Shown here: in pieces, positions 55,859-63,814 of the stretch
Numbering within the stretch: the first letter of the stretch is position 1
How the letters are laid out: every line of letters begins with the position of its first letter
Source: DATAZK01 sp965199805
GTDB taxonomy: Bacteria > Actinomycetota > Actinomycetes > Frankiales > Frankiaceae
Direction of reading: 5' to 3'
DNA length: 64,000 bases
Assembly (NCBI GenBank): GCA_965199805.1
Contig: CBDATO010000001.1
Location: forward strand, 124,001-188,000
The notes under the pieces: generated by a model
What the model was told of the DNA's origin: nothing
The model's database searches: none
The model's input: only the letters and a program-made list of their open reading frames with translations
Program-made: the position numbers and the translations under genes

Positions 55859-58141
55859 TCAGTTCGGCGCCGTACGCGACGCGGTCAGCACCGTCACGTC
55901 GTCACGGCCGTCCGACCCCGCGTGCTCGAAGATCATGTCGGCGTCGCACTCGTGCTCCAGGGTGCTGAGGATGCGGGCGATGCGCCCGATGCCCGCGTCG
56001 ATGTCCTCGCCCTTGCGTTCGATCAGCCCGTCCGAGTACAGCACCATGCACTCGCCGGGCTCCATGGTGAATTCGCTGACGCCGAAGGCCGTGCCCGGGA
56101 TCCCGAGCGGCGGCGAGATCTGACCCGACAACGCGAACACCTCGCGCCCCTTGACCAGGAACGGCTGGGGGTGCCCGGCGCACACCGCGGTGCCCACCCC
56201 GGACCGCAGGTCGACGGTCGCGACGTAGAGCGTCGCGAACAGTCCTTCGGCGAGATCGACCACGTACTCGTTGAGGACGGTGACGGCCCGCTCCGGCGGG
56301 GCGCCGGCGTAGAGGAACCCCCGGAGGACGTTGCGCAGCTGGGCCATCGCCCCGGCGGCGGGCACTCCGTGACCGGCTACGTCACCCAGCACCAGCGCGA
56401 CGCGTCCGCCCGGTACGGGGAAGGCGTCGTACCAGTCGCCGCCGATCCGCCCCCCGGCCGCCGGCTCGTAGTGGGCCGACACCCGCCAGCCGGCGAGGTC
56501 GGGAAGCTCCGGCAGCAGGTGGCGCTGCACCGACTGGGCGAGGGCCACGTCGTAGCGCGTACGCGCGAGCAGCGACTCGACGAGATGGCGGCGCAGCTCG
56601 TGCGCCAGTGACAGCTCGGCGTCCGTCCACGGGGCCGAACGCTCCCGGACCGTCTCGGTCCACCGCTCGAACGACTTGCGCGGCGACAGCCGCACCTCGC
56701 CGCTCTCCTCCTCCACGGCGATCGCCTTGTTGTGCGGATCGCCTCCCCAGTCCACCGAGCTCCGCGTCTCCGGCCGCAGCCAGGCGATGAAGCCGTCGTC
56801 GGGCAGCAGGACGAGCAGCGCACCGCTCAGCTCCGCGGGGTCCGGCGGGTCGACGACCACCGAGCTCACGCGGTCGGTGGCGGCCACCTCGTCACCGGTG
56901 CTGCGCGCCCAGTACGTCAGGGCCCGCAGCACGGCCTCGGGCGGCTCCGTCCCCAGCGTCTCGCGTTGACCGGCGACGTCGATGACGACCGTCGAAGCGG
57001 GGATGAGGCTGCGCAGGTCGGGACCGTCGAGCAGGCTGCTCGCGAGCGGCCGGGTGTCGTCGCGCGAGGCGGCCACGACGCCGGCCAGCACGGACTGCGC
57101 GTGCAGGCGCTCGCGTACCGAGTCCTCGTCGGAACGGTTCAGCAGCCGCACCGACAGGGTGGAGCCGAGGAACTCGGCGGCGGCGCGCACCCCGTACGGC
57201 GGCGTGTGCGGACCGGCGTAGTGATGGCAGGCGATGAGGCCCCAGAGCCGGCCCTCCTGCAGCAGCGAGATCGACATGGAGGCGCGGACACCCATGTTGC
57301 GCAGGTACTCGAGGTGGATGGGCGAGACGCTGCGCAGCGTGGAGAAGGTCAGGTCGACCGGCTCGGGGGTGGCCGGGTTGACGACCGGCACCAGCGGCGA
57401 CGGCGTGTAGTCGACGTCGGAGATCAGCCGCAGCCAGCTCTTCTCGTACAGGGCCCGGGCCTGGGCGGGGATGTCGCTCGCCGGGTAGTGCAAACCGAGG
57501 AAGCTGTTCAGCTGCGGGAGCTTGGCCTCGGCGACGACCTCGCCGTTGTAGTCGGGGTCGTAGCGGTAGACCATCACCCGGTCGAAGCCGGTGAGGGCCC
57601 GCACGTTGTCGGCCGTCACCTGAAAAAGGTCCTGCAGCGAGGCCGTGCGGTTGAGGGCCTCGACCGCCGAGCGCACCGCCAGGTAGGTGTTGGCGAACGA
57701 CAGCGGCCGCGGCCCGTCGGCCGGCTCCAACTCGACGAGCAGCAGGCCCTGCTCCGAGCGGTGCAGGATCAGGTCGAAGAGCTGCTCGCCGTCCGCGAGG
57801 TCGAGCTGCAGCTCCAGCGGGTTGCGATCGCGCAGATCACCGAAGACGCTGATGGCGTGGCGCACCTCGGCGGCGCCGCGCTCGCCGATGGCGGCGGACA
57901 GCGGCCGGTCGATGCAGTCCTGGGGCGCCGGACCGATGAGCTCGGCGACGTTGGCGGTCACCTGCAGGACGTGCAGCCCCGGGTCGGTGGTGACGAACAG
58001 GACCCCGCGGGGCTGGACGCTCCCGGCGAACTGGATGGCCTCACGGGCGCAATTGTCGAGGTCGATCGGGGTGCCGGGAGGGAGCGGGCTGAGGTCGGCG
58101 GACGACTCCGCCGCCGTCGCGCCCGGGAAGGCCTGAGGCAT
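55859..58141 (-). CDS. Bacteriophytochrome (PAS-GAF-PHY) fused to SpoIIE/PP2C phosphatase
   Basis: 760 residues. PAS: IDLDNCAREAI with Cys31 at the bilin-binding position of bacteriophytochromes, then GSVQPRGVLF. GAF: YPASDIPAQARALY (residues 219-232, containing PASDIP) and LRSVSPIHLEYLRNMGVRASMS with His276; LIACHHY gives the second His. PHY: tongue with the PRxSF motif in LSPRKSFERW. These are the full marks of a biliverdin photoreceptor for red/far-red light. C-terminal SpoIIE/PP2C phosphatase: IGGDWYDAF, LGDVAGHGVPAA, VLYSDGLIERKG and DDVTVL keep the metal Asp residues. So light should control a Ser/Thr phosphatase, probably acting on a STAS antagonist such as the neighbour. Start ATG 58141; GTG 58183 is an alternative. 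No haem oxygenase (BphO) gene is beside it. Confidence 0.9.
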   Translation of the reverse strand: MPQAFPGATAAESSADLSPLPPGTPIDLDNCAREAIQFAGSVQPRGVLFVTTDPGLHVLQVTANVAELIGPAPQDCIDRPLSAAIGERGAAEVRHAISVFGDLRDRNPLELQLDLADGEQLFDLILHRSEQGLLLVELEPADGPRPLSFANTYLAVRSAVEALNRTASLQDLFQVTADNVRALTGFDRVMVYRYDPDYNGEVVAEAKLPQLNSFLGLHYPASDIPAQARALYEKSWLRLISDVDYTPSPLVPVVNPATPEPVDLTFSTLRSVSPIHLEYLRNMGVRASMSISLLQEGRLWGLIACHHYAGPHTPPYGVRAAAEFLGSTLSVRLLNRSDEDSVRERLHAQSVLAGVVAASRDDTRPLASSLLDGPDLRSLIPASTVVIDVAGQRETLGTEPPEAVLRALTYWARSTGDEVAATDRVSSVVVDPPDPAELSGALLVLLPDDGFIAWLRPETRSSVDWGGDPHNKAIAVEEESGEVRLSPRKSFERWTETVRERSAPWTDAELSLAHELRRHLVESLLARTRYDVALAQSVQRHLLPELPDLAGWRVSAHYEPAAGGRIGGDWYDAFPVPGGRVALVLGDVAGHGVPAAGAMAQLRNVLRGFLYAGAPPERAVTVLNEYVVDLAEGLFATLYVATVDLRSGVGTAVCAGHPQPFLVKGREVFALSGQISPPLGIPGTAFGVSEFTMEPGECMVLYSDGLIERKGEDIDAGIGRIARILSTLEHECDADMIFEHAGSDGRDDVTVLTASRTAPN

Positions 58142-58201
58142 GGTGCCCGCATCGTAACTCCGTGGCGGACACCATGCCTTCACCCGTAAGCCGAGTGGGT
58201 G

Positions 58202-58642
58202 TCAGCCTTCGAGCGAGGCGTCCAGGGTGATCTCGACGCCGGTCAGCGCCTTGCTCACCGGACACCCGACCTTGGCGTCGCCCGCCGCCTTGCGGAAGCC
58301 CTCCTCGTCCAGCCCGGTCACCTCGCCGACCACCGTGAGGTGGATGCCGGTGAGCCGGAAGCCACCGGCCGGATCCGGGCCGAGCGTCACGTCCGCGGTC
58401 ACCTCGAGCGCCTCAGGGGTGCCACCGGCCTGCGCGATCGCGTTCGACAGGGCCATCGAGAAGCAGGCCGAGTGAGCGGCGGCGATGAGCTCCTCCGGGC
58501 TGGTCGTGCCGCCGGCATCCTCCGCCGCCCGCTTCGGGAACGAGACCTCGAACGTGCCGGCCTTCGAGCTCGACAGCTCGACCTTGCCGGAGCCTTCCTG
58601 CAGTGAGCCGGTCCAGTCGGTACGAGCGCTGCGTGTGGGCAT
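58202..58642 (-). CDS. OsmC/Ohr family peroxiredoxin-like protein
   Basis: 146 residues. The two redox Cys residues are in AAHSACFSMALSN and DAKVGCPVSKALTG, with the catalytic Arg expected near SARTDWTGSL and Glu in SPEELIAAAH. OsmC proteins reduce organic hydroperoxides and respond to osmotic or stationary stress. ATG 58642 has GAGGATCCC upstream. Located just upstream of the phytochrome phosphatase gene in the same direction (60-bp gap). Confidence 0.9.
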   Translation of the reverse strand: MPTRSARTDWTGSLQEGSGKVELSSSKAGTFEVSFPKRAAEDAGGTTSPEELIAAAHSACFSMALSNAIAQAGGTPEALEVTADVTLGPDPAGGFRLTGIHLTVVGEVTGLDEEGFRKAAGDAKVGCPVSKALTGVEITLDASLEG

Positions 58643-58713
58643 GGGATCCTCGAGGTAGGGCGAAGGGGCGTGTCGTTGCCGGTCAGCCTTCCCCCGCAGG
58701 ACCCCCGTCGAAC

Positions 58714-59424
58714 TCAGCCGGCGGGGGCGTCGACCGCATCGGCCGGCGCCTTGATGTCCTCACGCTTGCCGTAGTCGCTGAACGTGCCGGAGCCAGAGGC
58801 CGAGCCGTCCGTCGATCCGGTCAGCTTCAGCGGCAGCGGCTCACCGGAGGCGGCGACGTACATCTTCGAGCCGTCGCTCTGGGACACGACCACGACGTCC
58901 TTGCCGTCCAGCTCGTCGGTGACGACCTTGTCCTCGACCTTGCTGTCCGTGCTCGTCTCCCCGAGGCTCGCGCTGAAGCCCTTGAGGTTGAAGTTGTCGA
59001 AGGACTTCGCCTGCGTGCTCGAGGCCTTCACGTAGCGGTCGCCGTACTGCTCGGCCTGGGCGGCCGCCGCGCCCTGCGACTCGTAGAACTTGGCCGACGC
59101 CTTCACGTAAACGGTGTCACCGACGACGACGAGCCCGATCGCGTCGCCGTCCTTCTCGACCGTGCCGGCCGAGCTGTCGGACTGGAACTGCATGTCGATC
59201 TTCACGGCGCCGTCGGACGTCTTCTGGTCACCCGTGAAGTGCACGGCGTCGGTCTTGGCCAGGGCGGCGGCGGCGTCCTTCACCACCTCGGGTCCGCTCT
59301 TGTTCGCCTCGCCGTTGCCGCCGGACGAGCTGCTGCCGCAGCCGGCCAGAGCGGTGGCACCGGCGAGGCTCAGTGCCAGGACGGCGGCCGAGGCACGGGC
59401 GGTTGTCGTACGCAGGGCAGTCAC
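58714..59424 (-). CDS. Lipoprotein, LppX/LolA-like
   Basis: 236 residues. The signal ends in LAGC with Cys29 lipidated, then a Ser/Gly linker. The mature part, with GPEVVKDAAAALAKTDAVHFTGDQ, KIDMQFQSDSSAGTV, GDAIGLVVVGDTVYVKA and YVAASGEPLPLKL, looks like the curved beta sheet of LppX/LprG-type lipid carriers of actinobacteria (inference). GTG 59424 has GAGGAG 6 nt upstream. Role unknown; possibly lipid or metabolite transfer at the membrane. Confidence 0.78.
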   Translation of the reverse strand: MTALRTTTARASAAVLALSLAGATALAGCGSSSSGGNGEANKSGPEVVKDAAAALAKTDAVHFTGDQKTSDGAVKIDMQFQSDSSAGTVEKDGDAIGLVVVGDTVYVKASAKFYESQGAAAAQAEQYGDRYVKASSTQAKSFDNFNLKGFSASLGETSTDSKVEDKVVTDELDGKDVVVVSQSDGSKMYVAASGEPLPLKLTGSTDGSASGSGTFSDYGKREDIKAPADAVDAPAG

Positions 59425-59516
59425 AACGGGCTCCTCGACGGGCGGGCAGGACCGCGACCGTCGCAGATCCTCGCCCCCCGATTCGGCCCGAATGGCACGG
59501 ATGTGAGTCGGCGCGC

Positions 59517-60626
59517 TCAGCGGAAGTGCGGAATGATCTTCTCGCCCCACTGCCGGATGGTCTCCATGCACATCTCCTGTGGCACGGTGCCCATCTGGAT
59601 CAGGCACTGCACCTCGTCGACGCCCACCGCCTCCATACGGCGGACGAATTCGGTGGCGTACTCCGCGGTGCCGTACGCGTGGTCGACGTTGTACGGGCCG
59701 GTCGACGCGGGCGTCACCGGGATGTTGGCCTCGTGCAGCTTGGCGACGTGGCGCTCCGCGCTCCGCGCCATGGCGGCAACGTTGTCCACGCCCTCGGTGT
59801 CCTCGGCCGGCAGCGGGCCACCGGCGTACCAGTGCGAGATCGACTCGGCGAAGAAGCGCTGCCCGCGTGCGCCGATGCGCAGGGCCTCGACGCCGTCGTC
59901 CAGCACGATCGTCGGCAGCAGGGCGGAGAAGAAGTCGTTCTGCACGCTGGAGACGAAGCGCTCGCCGGTCCGCTTCTCGCAGGTCTCGCGGTAGAGGTCG
60001 TGGTACTCCCGGATCTCGTCGATGCCGGCGAAGCCGAGCACCATCGCGCCGACGCCGTACTCGGCCGCGAGCTGCACCGTCGCCTTCTTGCTGCAGGCCA
60101 TGTAGAGCGGCGGGTGCGGGGTCTGCACCGGGCGCGGGAGGATCGGGTGCGGGGCGATCTTCAGCTCCCCGTCCCAGGAGAACTCCTCGGTCTCCCACAT
60201 CCGGCTGATCATCCTGAGCGACTCCTCGACCTCGAGGTAGGTGCGCTCCGGGTCGACGCCGCACAGCGACATCTCCTGCAGGGTGGCGCCCCGGCCGGCG
60301 CCGAGATCGACCCGGCCGCCGGAGAGCACGTCGAGCATGGCGGCGCGCTCGGCGACGCGGACGGGGTGGTTGTAGTTGAACGGCATGAGCACGACCCCGT
60401 GGCCGACCCGCAGCGTCGTCGTGCGGGCCGCGACCCAGGTCAGGAAGATCTCCGGTGCGCTCATGTGGGCGTAGCGCTTCAGCGAGTGGTGCTCGGGCGC
60501 CCAGATCCGGTCGAAGCCCATCTGCTCGCCGAGGACGGCCTGCTCGACCGAGTCGAAGATCAGCTGGTGCTCCCGCTCGGCGGTCGGATCGGCCAGCTGC
60601 ACCTCGAAGCCCATCGCGAATTGCAT
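59517..60626 (-). CDS. LLM class flavin-dependent oxidoreductase
   Basis: 369 residues: AMGFEVQLADPTAE, GFDRIWAPEHHSLKRYAHMSAPEIFLTWVAARTTTLRVGHG, RVAERAAMLDVLSGGRVDLGAGRGATLQEM and PPLYMACSKKATVQLAAEYGVGAM. Similar in length and motifs to the enzyme at 38861-39955, so the two are probably distant paralogues. ATG 60626 has AAGGAG 6-7 nt upstream. Divergent from an esterase. Confidence 0.88.
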   Translation of the reverse strand: MQFAMGFEVQLADPTAEREHQLIFDSVEQAVLGEQMGFDRIWAPEHHSLKRYAHMSAPEIFLTWVAARTTTLRVGHGVVLMPFNYNHPVRVAERAAMLDVLSGGRVDLGAGRGATLQEMSLCGVDPERTYLEVEESLRMISRMWETEEFSWDGELKIAPHPILPRPVQTPHPPLYMACSKKATVQLAAEYGVGAMVLGFAGIDEIREYHDLYRETCEKRTGERFVSSVQNDFFSALLPTIVLDDGVEALRIGARGQRFFAESISHWYAGGPLPAEDTEGVDNVAAMARSAERHVAKLHEANIPVTPASTGPYNVDHAYGTAEYATEFVRRMEAVGVDEVQCLIQMGTVPQEMCMETIRQWGEKIIPHFR

Positions 60627-60706
60627 CAGCCGTCTCCTTCTCGCCCGGCGCGGCGCGCCTCGGTCGGAGCATCGCACCGCCGTGACGCAGCCCACACCGC
60701 GGGTTC

Positions 60707-60712
60707 TACGCT
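60707..60712 (+). promoter_or_regulatory. Candidate -10 box of a leaderless esterase message
   Basis: TACGCT fits TANNNT and ends 6 nt before GTG 60719; no ribosome site is present between them. Confidence 0.4.
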
Positions 60713-60718
60713 GCCGCC

Positions 60719-61660
60719 GTGACTGCTCTCACCCCGGCCGCCGCCGCCATCGTCGAGGTCATGGAGGCGAACTCACCGCTGCACCAGGGCCTGCCGGCGG
60801 CCGAGGTCCGATCGCGACTCGCGGCCATGCCTGCGCCGCCGCTCCCCCTCATCGAGGTGGGCGAGGTGCTCGAGCGCAGGATCCCGGGGCCGGGCACCGA
60901 CATCCCGGTGCGGATCTATCGTCCGCCGGCCGGCGGTCCGCACGCCGGAGTCGTCTACTTCCACGGCGGCGGCTTCGTCATCGGCAGCCTCGACCTGTAC
61001 GACCGCGGTTGCCGCGCGCTGTGTCGCGGCACCGACGCCGTCGTCGTCTCGGTCGACTACCGGCTGGCCCCCGAGCATCCCTTTCCCGCACCCGTGCTGG
61101 ACGCCGACGCAGCCCGCGGCTGGGTGGCGCTGCACGCCGAGGAGCTGGGCATCGACCCGACACGGCTGGCGGTGGCGGGTGACAGCGCGGGAGGCACGCT
61201 GGCGACCGTGACGGCGCGGCACGCGCGGGCGGCGACCGAGCCGCCGCTGCGCGCCCAGCTCCTCGTCTATCCGGGCACGCAGCTCGGCGCCGACACCGCC
61301 TCGGTCCGCGCCTACGCGCGGCGCGGCTATTACCTGGACCGGGACGTCATGCGCTGGTTCGAGGCGTGCTACTTGACCGGCGGTGCCCACGGTGCCGACG
61401 ACCCCGATGTGTCTCCCCTGCTCGACCCGGACCTGCGGGGGATGCCGCCCGCGTACCTGGTGCTGCCGGAGTGCGACCCGCTGCACGACGAAGGAGCGGC
61501 CTACGCCGAACGGCTGCGGGCCGCCGAGGTCGAGGTCACCGTCTCCGAGTACGCCGGCATGTTCCATGGGTTCTTCAACCTCGGCCACGTGCTGCCGGAG
61601 GCGGCGGACGCCAGCGCCGCGGCCTACGACTGGTTACGCGACCGGCTCGCCGTCCGCTGA
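60719..61660 (+). CDS. Alpha/beta hydrolase fold-3, HSL family esterase
   Basis: 313 residues. HSL marks: VVYFHGGGFVIGS oxyanion motif near residue 80, nucleophile Ser in GDSAGGTL near residue 157, Asp in PECDPLHDEG and His in GMFHGFFNL. It hydrolyses short or medium carboxylic esters in the cytoplasm. GTG 60719 is the only start before the domain. Confidence 0.9.
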   Translation: MTALTPAAAAIVEVMEANSPLHQGLPAAEVRSRLAAMPAPPLPLIEVGEVLERRIPGPGTDIPVRIYRPPAGGPHAGVVYFHGGGFVIGSLDLYDRGCRALCRGTDAVVVSVDYRLAPEHPFPAPVLDADAARGWVALHAEELGIDPTRLAVAGDSAGGTLATVTARHARAATEPPLRAQLLVYPGTQLGADTASVRAYARRGYYLDRDVMRWFEACYLTGGAHGADDPDVSPLLDPDLRGMPPAYLVLPECDPLHDEGAAYAERLRAAEVEVTVSEYAGMFHGFFNLGHVLPEAADASAAAYDWLRDRLAVR

Positions 61661-61697
61661 CCGAGCGGCCGACCCTGCCCGGTTCCGGCGTTCCGTA

Positions 61698-61728
61698 GCC
61701 GATATCCGTGCGGGAGATCGGCAATTTT
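61698..61728 (+). terminator. Weak factor-independent terminator after the esterase
   Basis: GCCGAT and ATCGGC form a 6-bp stem around 13 nt, followed by AATTTT, unusual in this GC-rich sequence. It lies 37 bp after the esterase stop and before the ABC operon. Confidence 0.4.
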
Positions 61729-61786
61729 CTGATGTCGGGCGAGTGCAGCACGCGTTAAGCGAGTGCTTTTGTCGGAGGGGGCTGCT

Positions 61787-61792
61787 TAGTCT
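61787..61792 (+). promoter_or_regulatory. Candidate -10 box of the ABC exporter operon
   Basis: TAGTCT (TANNNT) ends 5 nt before GTG 61798, suggesting a leaderless message. The 137-bp region is relatively AT-rich. Confidence 0.4.
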
Positions 61793-61797
61793 CCGGT

Positions 61798-62811
61798 GTG
61801 CCTTCCTCGGATTCGGCGGTCCTCGCCCACGATCTCGTCAAACAATTCAAGGGCGGCACGGTTGCGCTCGACGGTGTGAGCTTCGAGATCCCGGCCGGCA
61901 CCGTCCTCGGTCTGCTCGGGCCCAACGGCGCCGGCAAGACCACCGCCGTGCGCGTCCTCACCACCCTGCTGCGGCCCGACTCCGGCACGGCCCGGGTCGC
62001 AGGGGTCGACGTCCTGCGTGATCCCGCACGCGCGCGCAGCGTCATGGGCCTCGCCGGTCAGTACGCGGCGGTCGACGAGAGCCTGACCGGCCGGGAGAAC
62101 CTGGTGCTCTGCGGTCGGCTCAACCATCTGCCCCGCCCCGAGCGCAAGGAACGGGCCCGCGAACTGCTCGAGCAGTTCGGCCTGACCGACGCCGCCGACC
62201 GCAGGCTGAAGACGTACTCGGGCGGTATGCGCCGCCGTCTCGACCTGGCCGCCGCGCTCGTCGGCCGGCCGCCCGTGCTCTTCCTCGACGAGCCCACCAC
62301 CGGGCTCGACCCCCGCAGCCGTAACGACCTGTGGATCGTCATCGACCAGTTGGTCAAGGACGGGCTGACCCTGCTGCTGACGACGCAGTACCTGGAGGAG
62401 GCCGACCGGCTCGCCGACCGGATCTGCGTCATCGACCACGGCAAGGTCATCGCCGAGGGCACCTCCGCGGAGCTCAAGTCGCGACTCGGCGGCGCGGCGG
62501 TCGAGGTCGTCCTGGAGATCTCGGACGACACCGAGCGGGTCATGGAGCTCCTGCACGACGTCGGCGACGAGGCTCCCACAACGGAGGGGCTCACGGTCCG
62601 GCTCGCCACGACGGGCGGCCTCGCCACCCTGTCGGAGGTCGTGCGACGGCTCGAGTCGAGCGGCGTGGCGGTGAGCGCCGTGCAATTGCGTCAGCCCAGC
62701 CTGGACGAGGTCTTCCTGTCGTTGACCGGCCAGGTGCTGTCCGACGACTCCTCCGACGGTGACGCCCCGGACGAGGCATCCGCTCTCGAGACCCAGGGAG
62801 CCTCACGATGA
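61798..62811 (+). CDS. ABC transporter ATP-binding protein, DrrA-like (daunorubicin-resistance family)
   Basis: 337 residues. Walker A GPNGAGKTT, Q loop GLAGQYAAVDE, signature YSGGMRRRLDLAAAL, Walker B VLFLDEPTTGLD and the H loop LLLTTQYLEEADRL are all intact. The long C-terminal region after residue 230 (LRQPSLDEVFLSLTG) is typical of DrrA proteins. It powers export by the membrane partner encoded directly downstream (stop/start overlap ATGA). Substrate unknown; drugs or lipids are the usual ones. Confidence 0.92.
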   Translation: MPSSDSAVLAHDLVKQFKGGTVALDGVSFEIPAGTVLGLLGPNGAGKTTAVRVLTTLLRPDSGTARVAGVDVLRDPARARSVMGLAGQYAAVDESLTGRENLVLCGRLNHLPRPERKERARELLEQFGLTDAADRRLKTYSGGMRRRLDLAAALVGRPPVLFLDEPTTGLDPRSRNDLWIVIDQLVKDGLTLLLTTQYLEEADRLADRICVIDHGKVIAEGTSAELKSRLGGAAVEVVLEISDDTERVMELLHDVGDEAPTTEGLTVRLATTGGLATLSEVVRRLESSGVAVSAVQLRQPSLDEVFLSLTGQVLSDDSSDGDAPDEASALETQGASR

Positions 62812-63653
62812 GCCTCGCCGCAAACGCCCTGTCGTCCAACCCGCTCGCCCGGCTCCAGGTGGCGGTCGCGGACTGCGTCGCCATGGCCGGCCGTAACCTG
62901 CTGCGACTCATGCGCGCACCCGACCAGGTCGTCTTCACCCTGGTCTCGCCCATCATGTTCACGCTGCTCTTCCGTTACGTCTTCGGCGGCGCCATCCGCG
63001 GCCTCGGCGACATCAACTACGTCAACTACCTGATCCCCGGCATCGCCGTGCAGACCGCCCTCTTCACGTCCGGCAACAGCGGCTTCGCGCTGGCGGAGGA
63101 CCGCCAGAGCGGCTTCGTCGACCGGCTCCGGTCACTGCCGATGGCCCGCTCGGCTGTCCTGGTGGGACGGGTGAGCGCCGACGCGGTGAGCAACGCCGTC
63201 GGCCTCGCGATCATCATCCTGGTCGGCCTCGCGGTCGGCTTCCGCCCCGGCAGCGTGCTCGGCCTGCTGGCGGGCTTCGGCATGCTGCTGTTCTTCACCT
63301 TGGCCACGTCGTTCCTCTTCGCACTGATCGGCCTGATCGTCAGCAACTCGCAGGCGGTCAACGCGGCCACGTTCCCGGTCGTGTTCCCGCTCACCTTCGC
63401 GAGCAGCGCCTTCGTGCCGACCACGACGATGCCCGACTGGCTGCGGGCCTTCGCCGATCACCAGCCGGTCACCATCCTGATCAACACGGTGCGCGACCTG
63501 ACCCTCGGCAACGTGTCACCGATGCAGCGTGAGGCGCTCTTCGCCGGCCAGAGCACGTCGTCACTCGTGCTGCAGTCGCTGATCTGGACGCTCGCCATCG
63601 GCGGCATCTTCGGCGCCCTGGCGGTGCGGCGCTACAAGTCGATGTCGTCCTGA
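62808..63653 (+). CDS. ABC-2 type permease, DrrB-like
   Basis: 281 residues with six membrane helices. RNLLRLMRAPDQVVFTLVSPIMFTLLFRYVFGGAI at the start, GFVDRLRSLPMARSAVLVGRVSADAVSNAVGL as the coupling loop, and the last helix pair with VFPLTFASSAFVPTTTMPDWLR. Its ATG 62808 overlaps the ATPase stop by 4 bp, so the two subunits are translationally coupled. Confidence 0.92.
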   Translation: MSLAANALSSNPLARLQVAVADCVAMAGRNLLRLMRAPDQVVFTLVSPIMFTLLFRYVFGGAIRGLGDINYVNYLIPGIAVQTALFTSGNSGFALAEDRQSGFVDRLRSLPMARSAVLVGRVSADAVSNAVGLAIIILVGLAVGFRPGSVLGLLAGFGMLLFFTLATSFLFALIGLIVSNSQAVNAATFPVVFPLTFASSAFVPTTTMPDWLRAFADHQPVTILINTVRDLTLGNVSPMQREALFAGQSTSSLVLQSLIWTLAIGGIFGALAVRRYKSMSS

Positions 63654-63751
63654 CGCCGGCCGGATCGTCCTTCGGCAGGCGACCCAGGTCCCTTGTGCCC
63701 ACCCCCGGCGTTCGCGTGCAGCGACCCCGCCGGGCATGATCGTCGCAAGCG

Positions 63752-63794
63752 TCACGGTGAGCAGCCACCGCCGGTGCTCCTTCATCCACCGTGA
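63752..63794. promoter_or_regulatory. Inverted repeat upstream of the last STAS gene
   Basis: TCACGGTG (63752-63759) and CACCGTGA (63787-63794) are exact complements 27 nt apart, with a small CACCG-C-CGGTG palindrome between them. It lies just before the STAS start and may be a regulator site; weak evidence. Confidence 0.3.
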
Positions 63795-63814
63795 GCTCGA
63801 GAGGCAGTACCACA

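Noticed and set aside
59425..60672. Upstream extension of the lipoprotein frame at 58714
   Set aside because: The extension is antisense-like Arg-rich shadow of the LLM gene; the signal peptide with lipobox fixes the start at GTG 59424.
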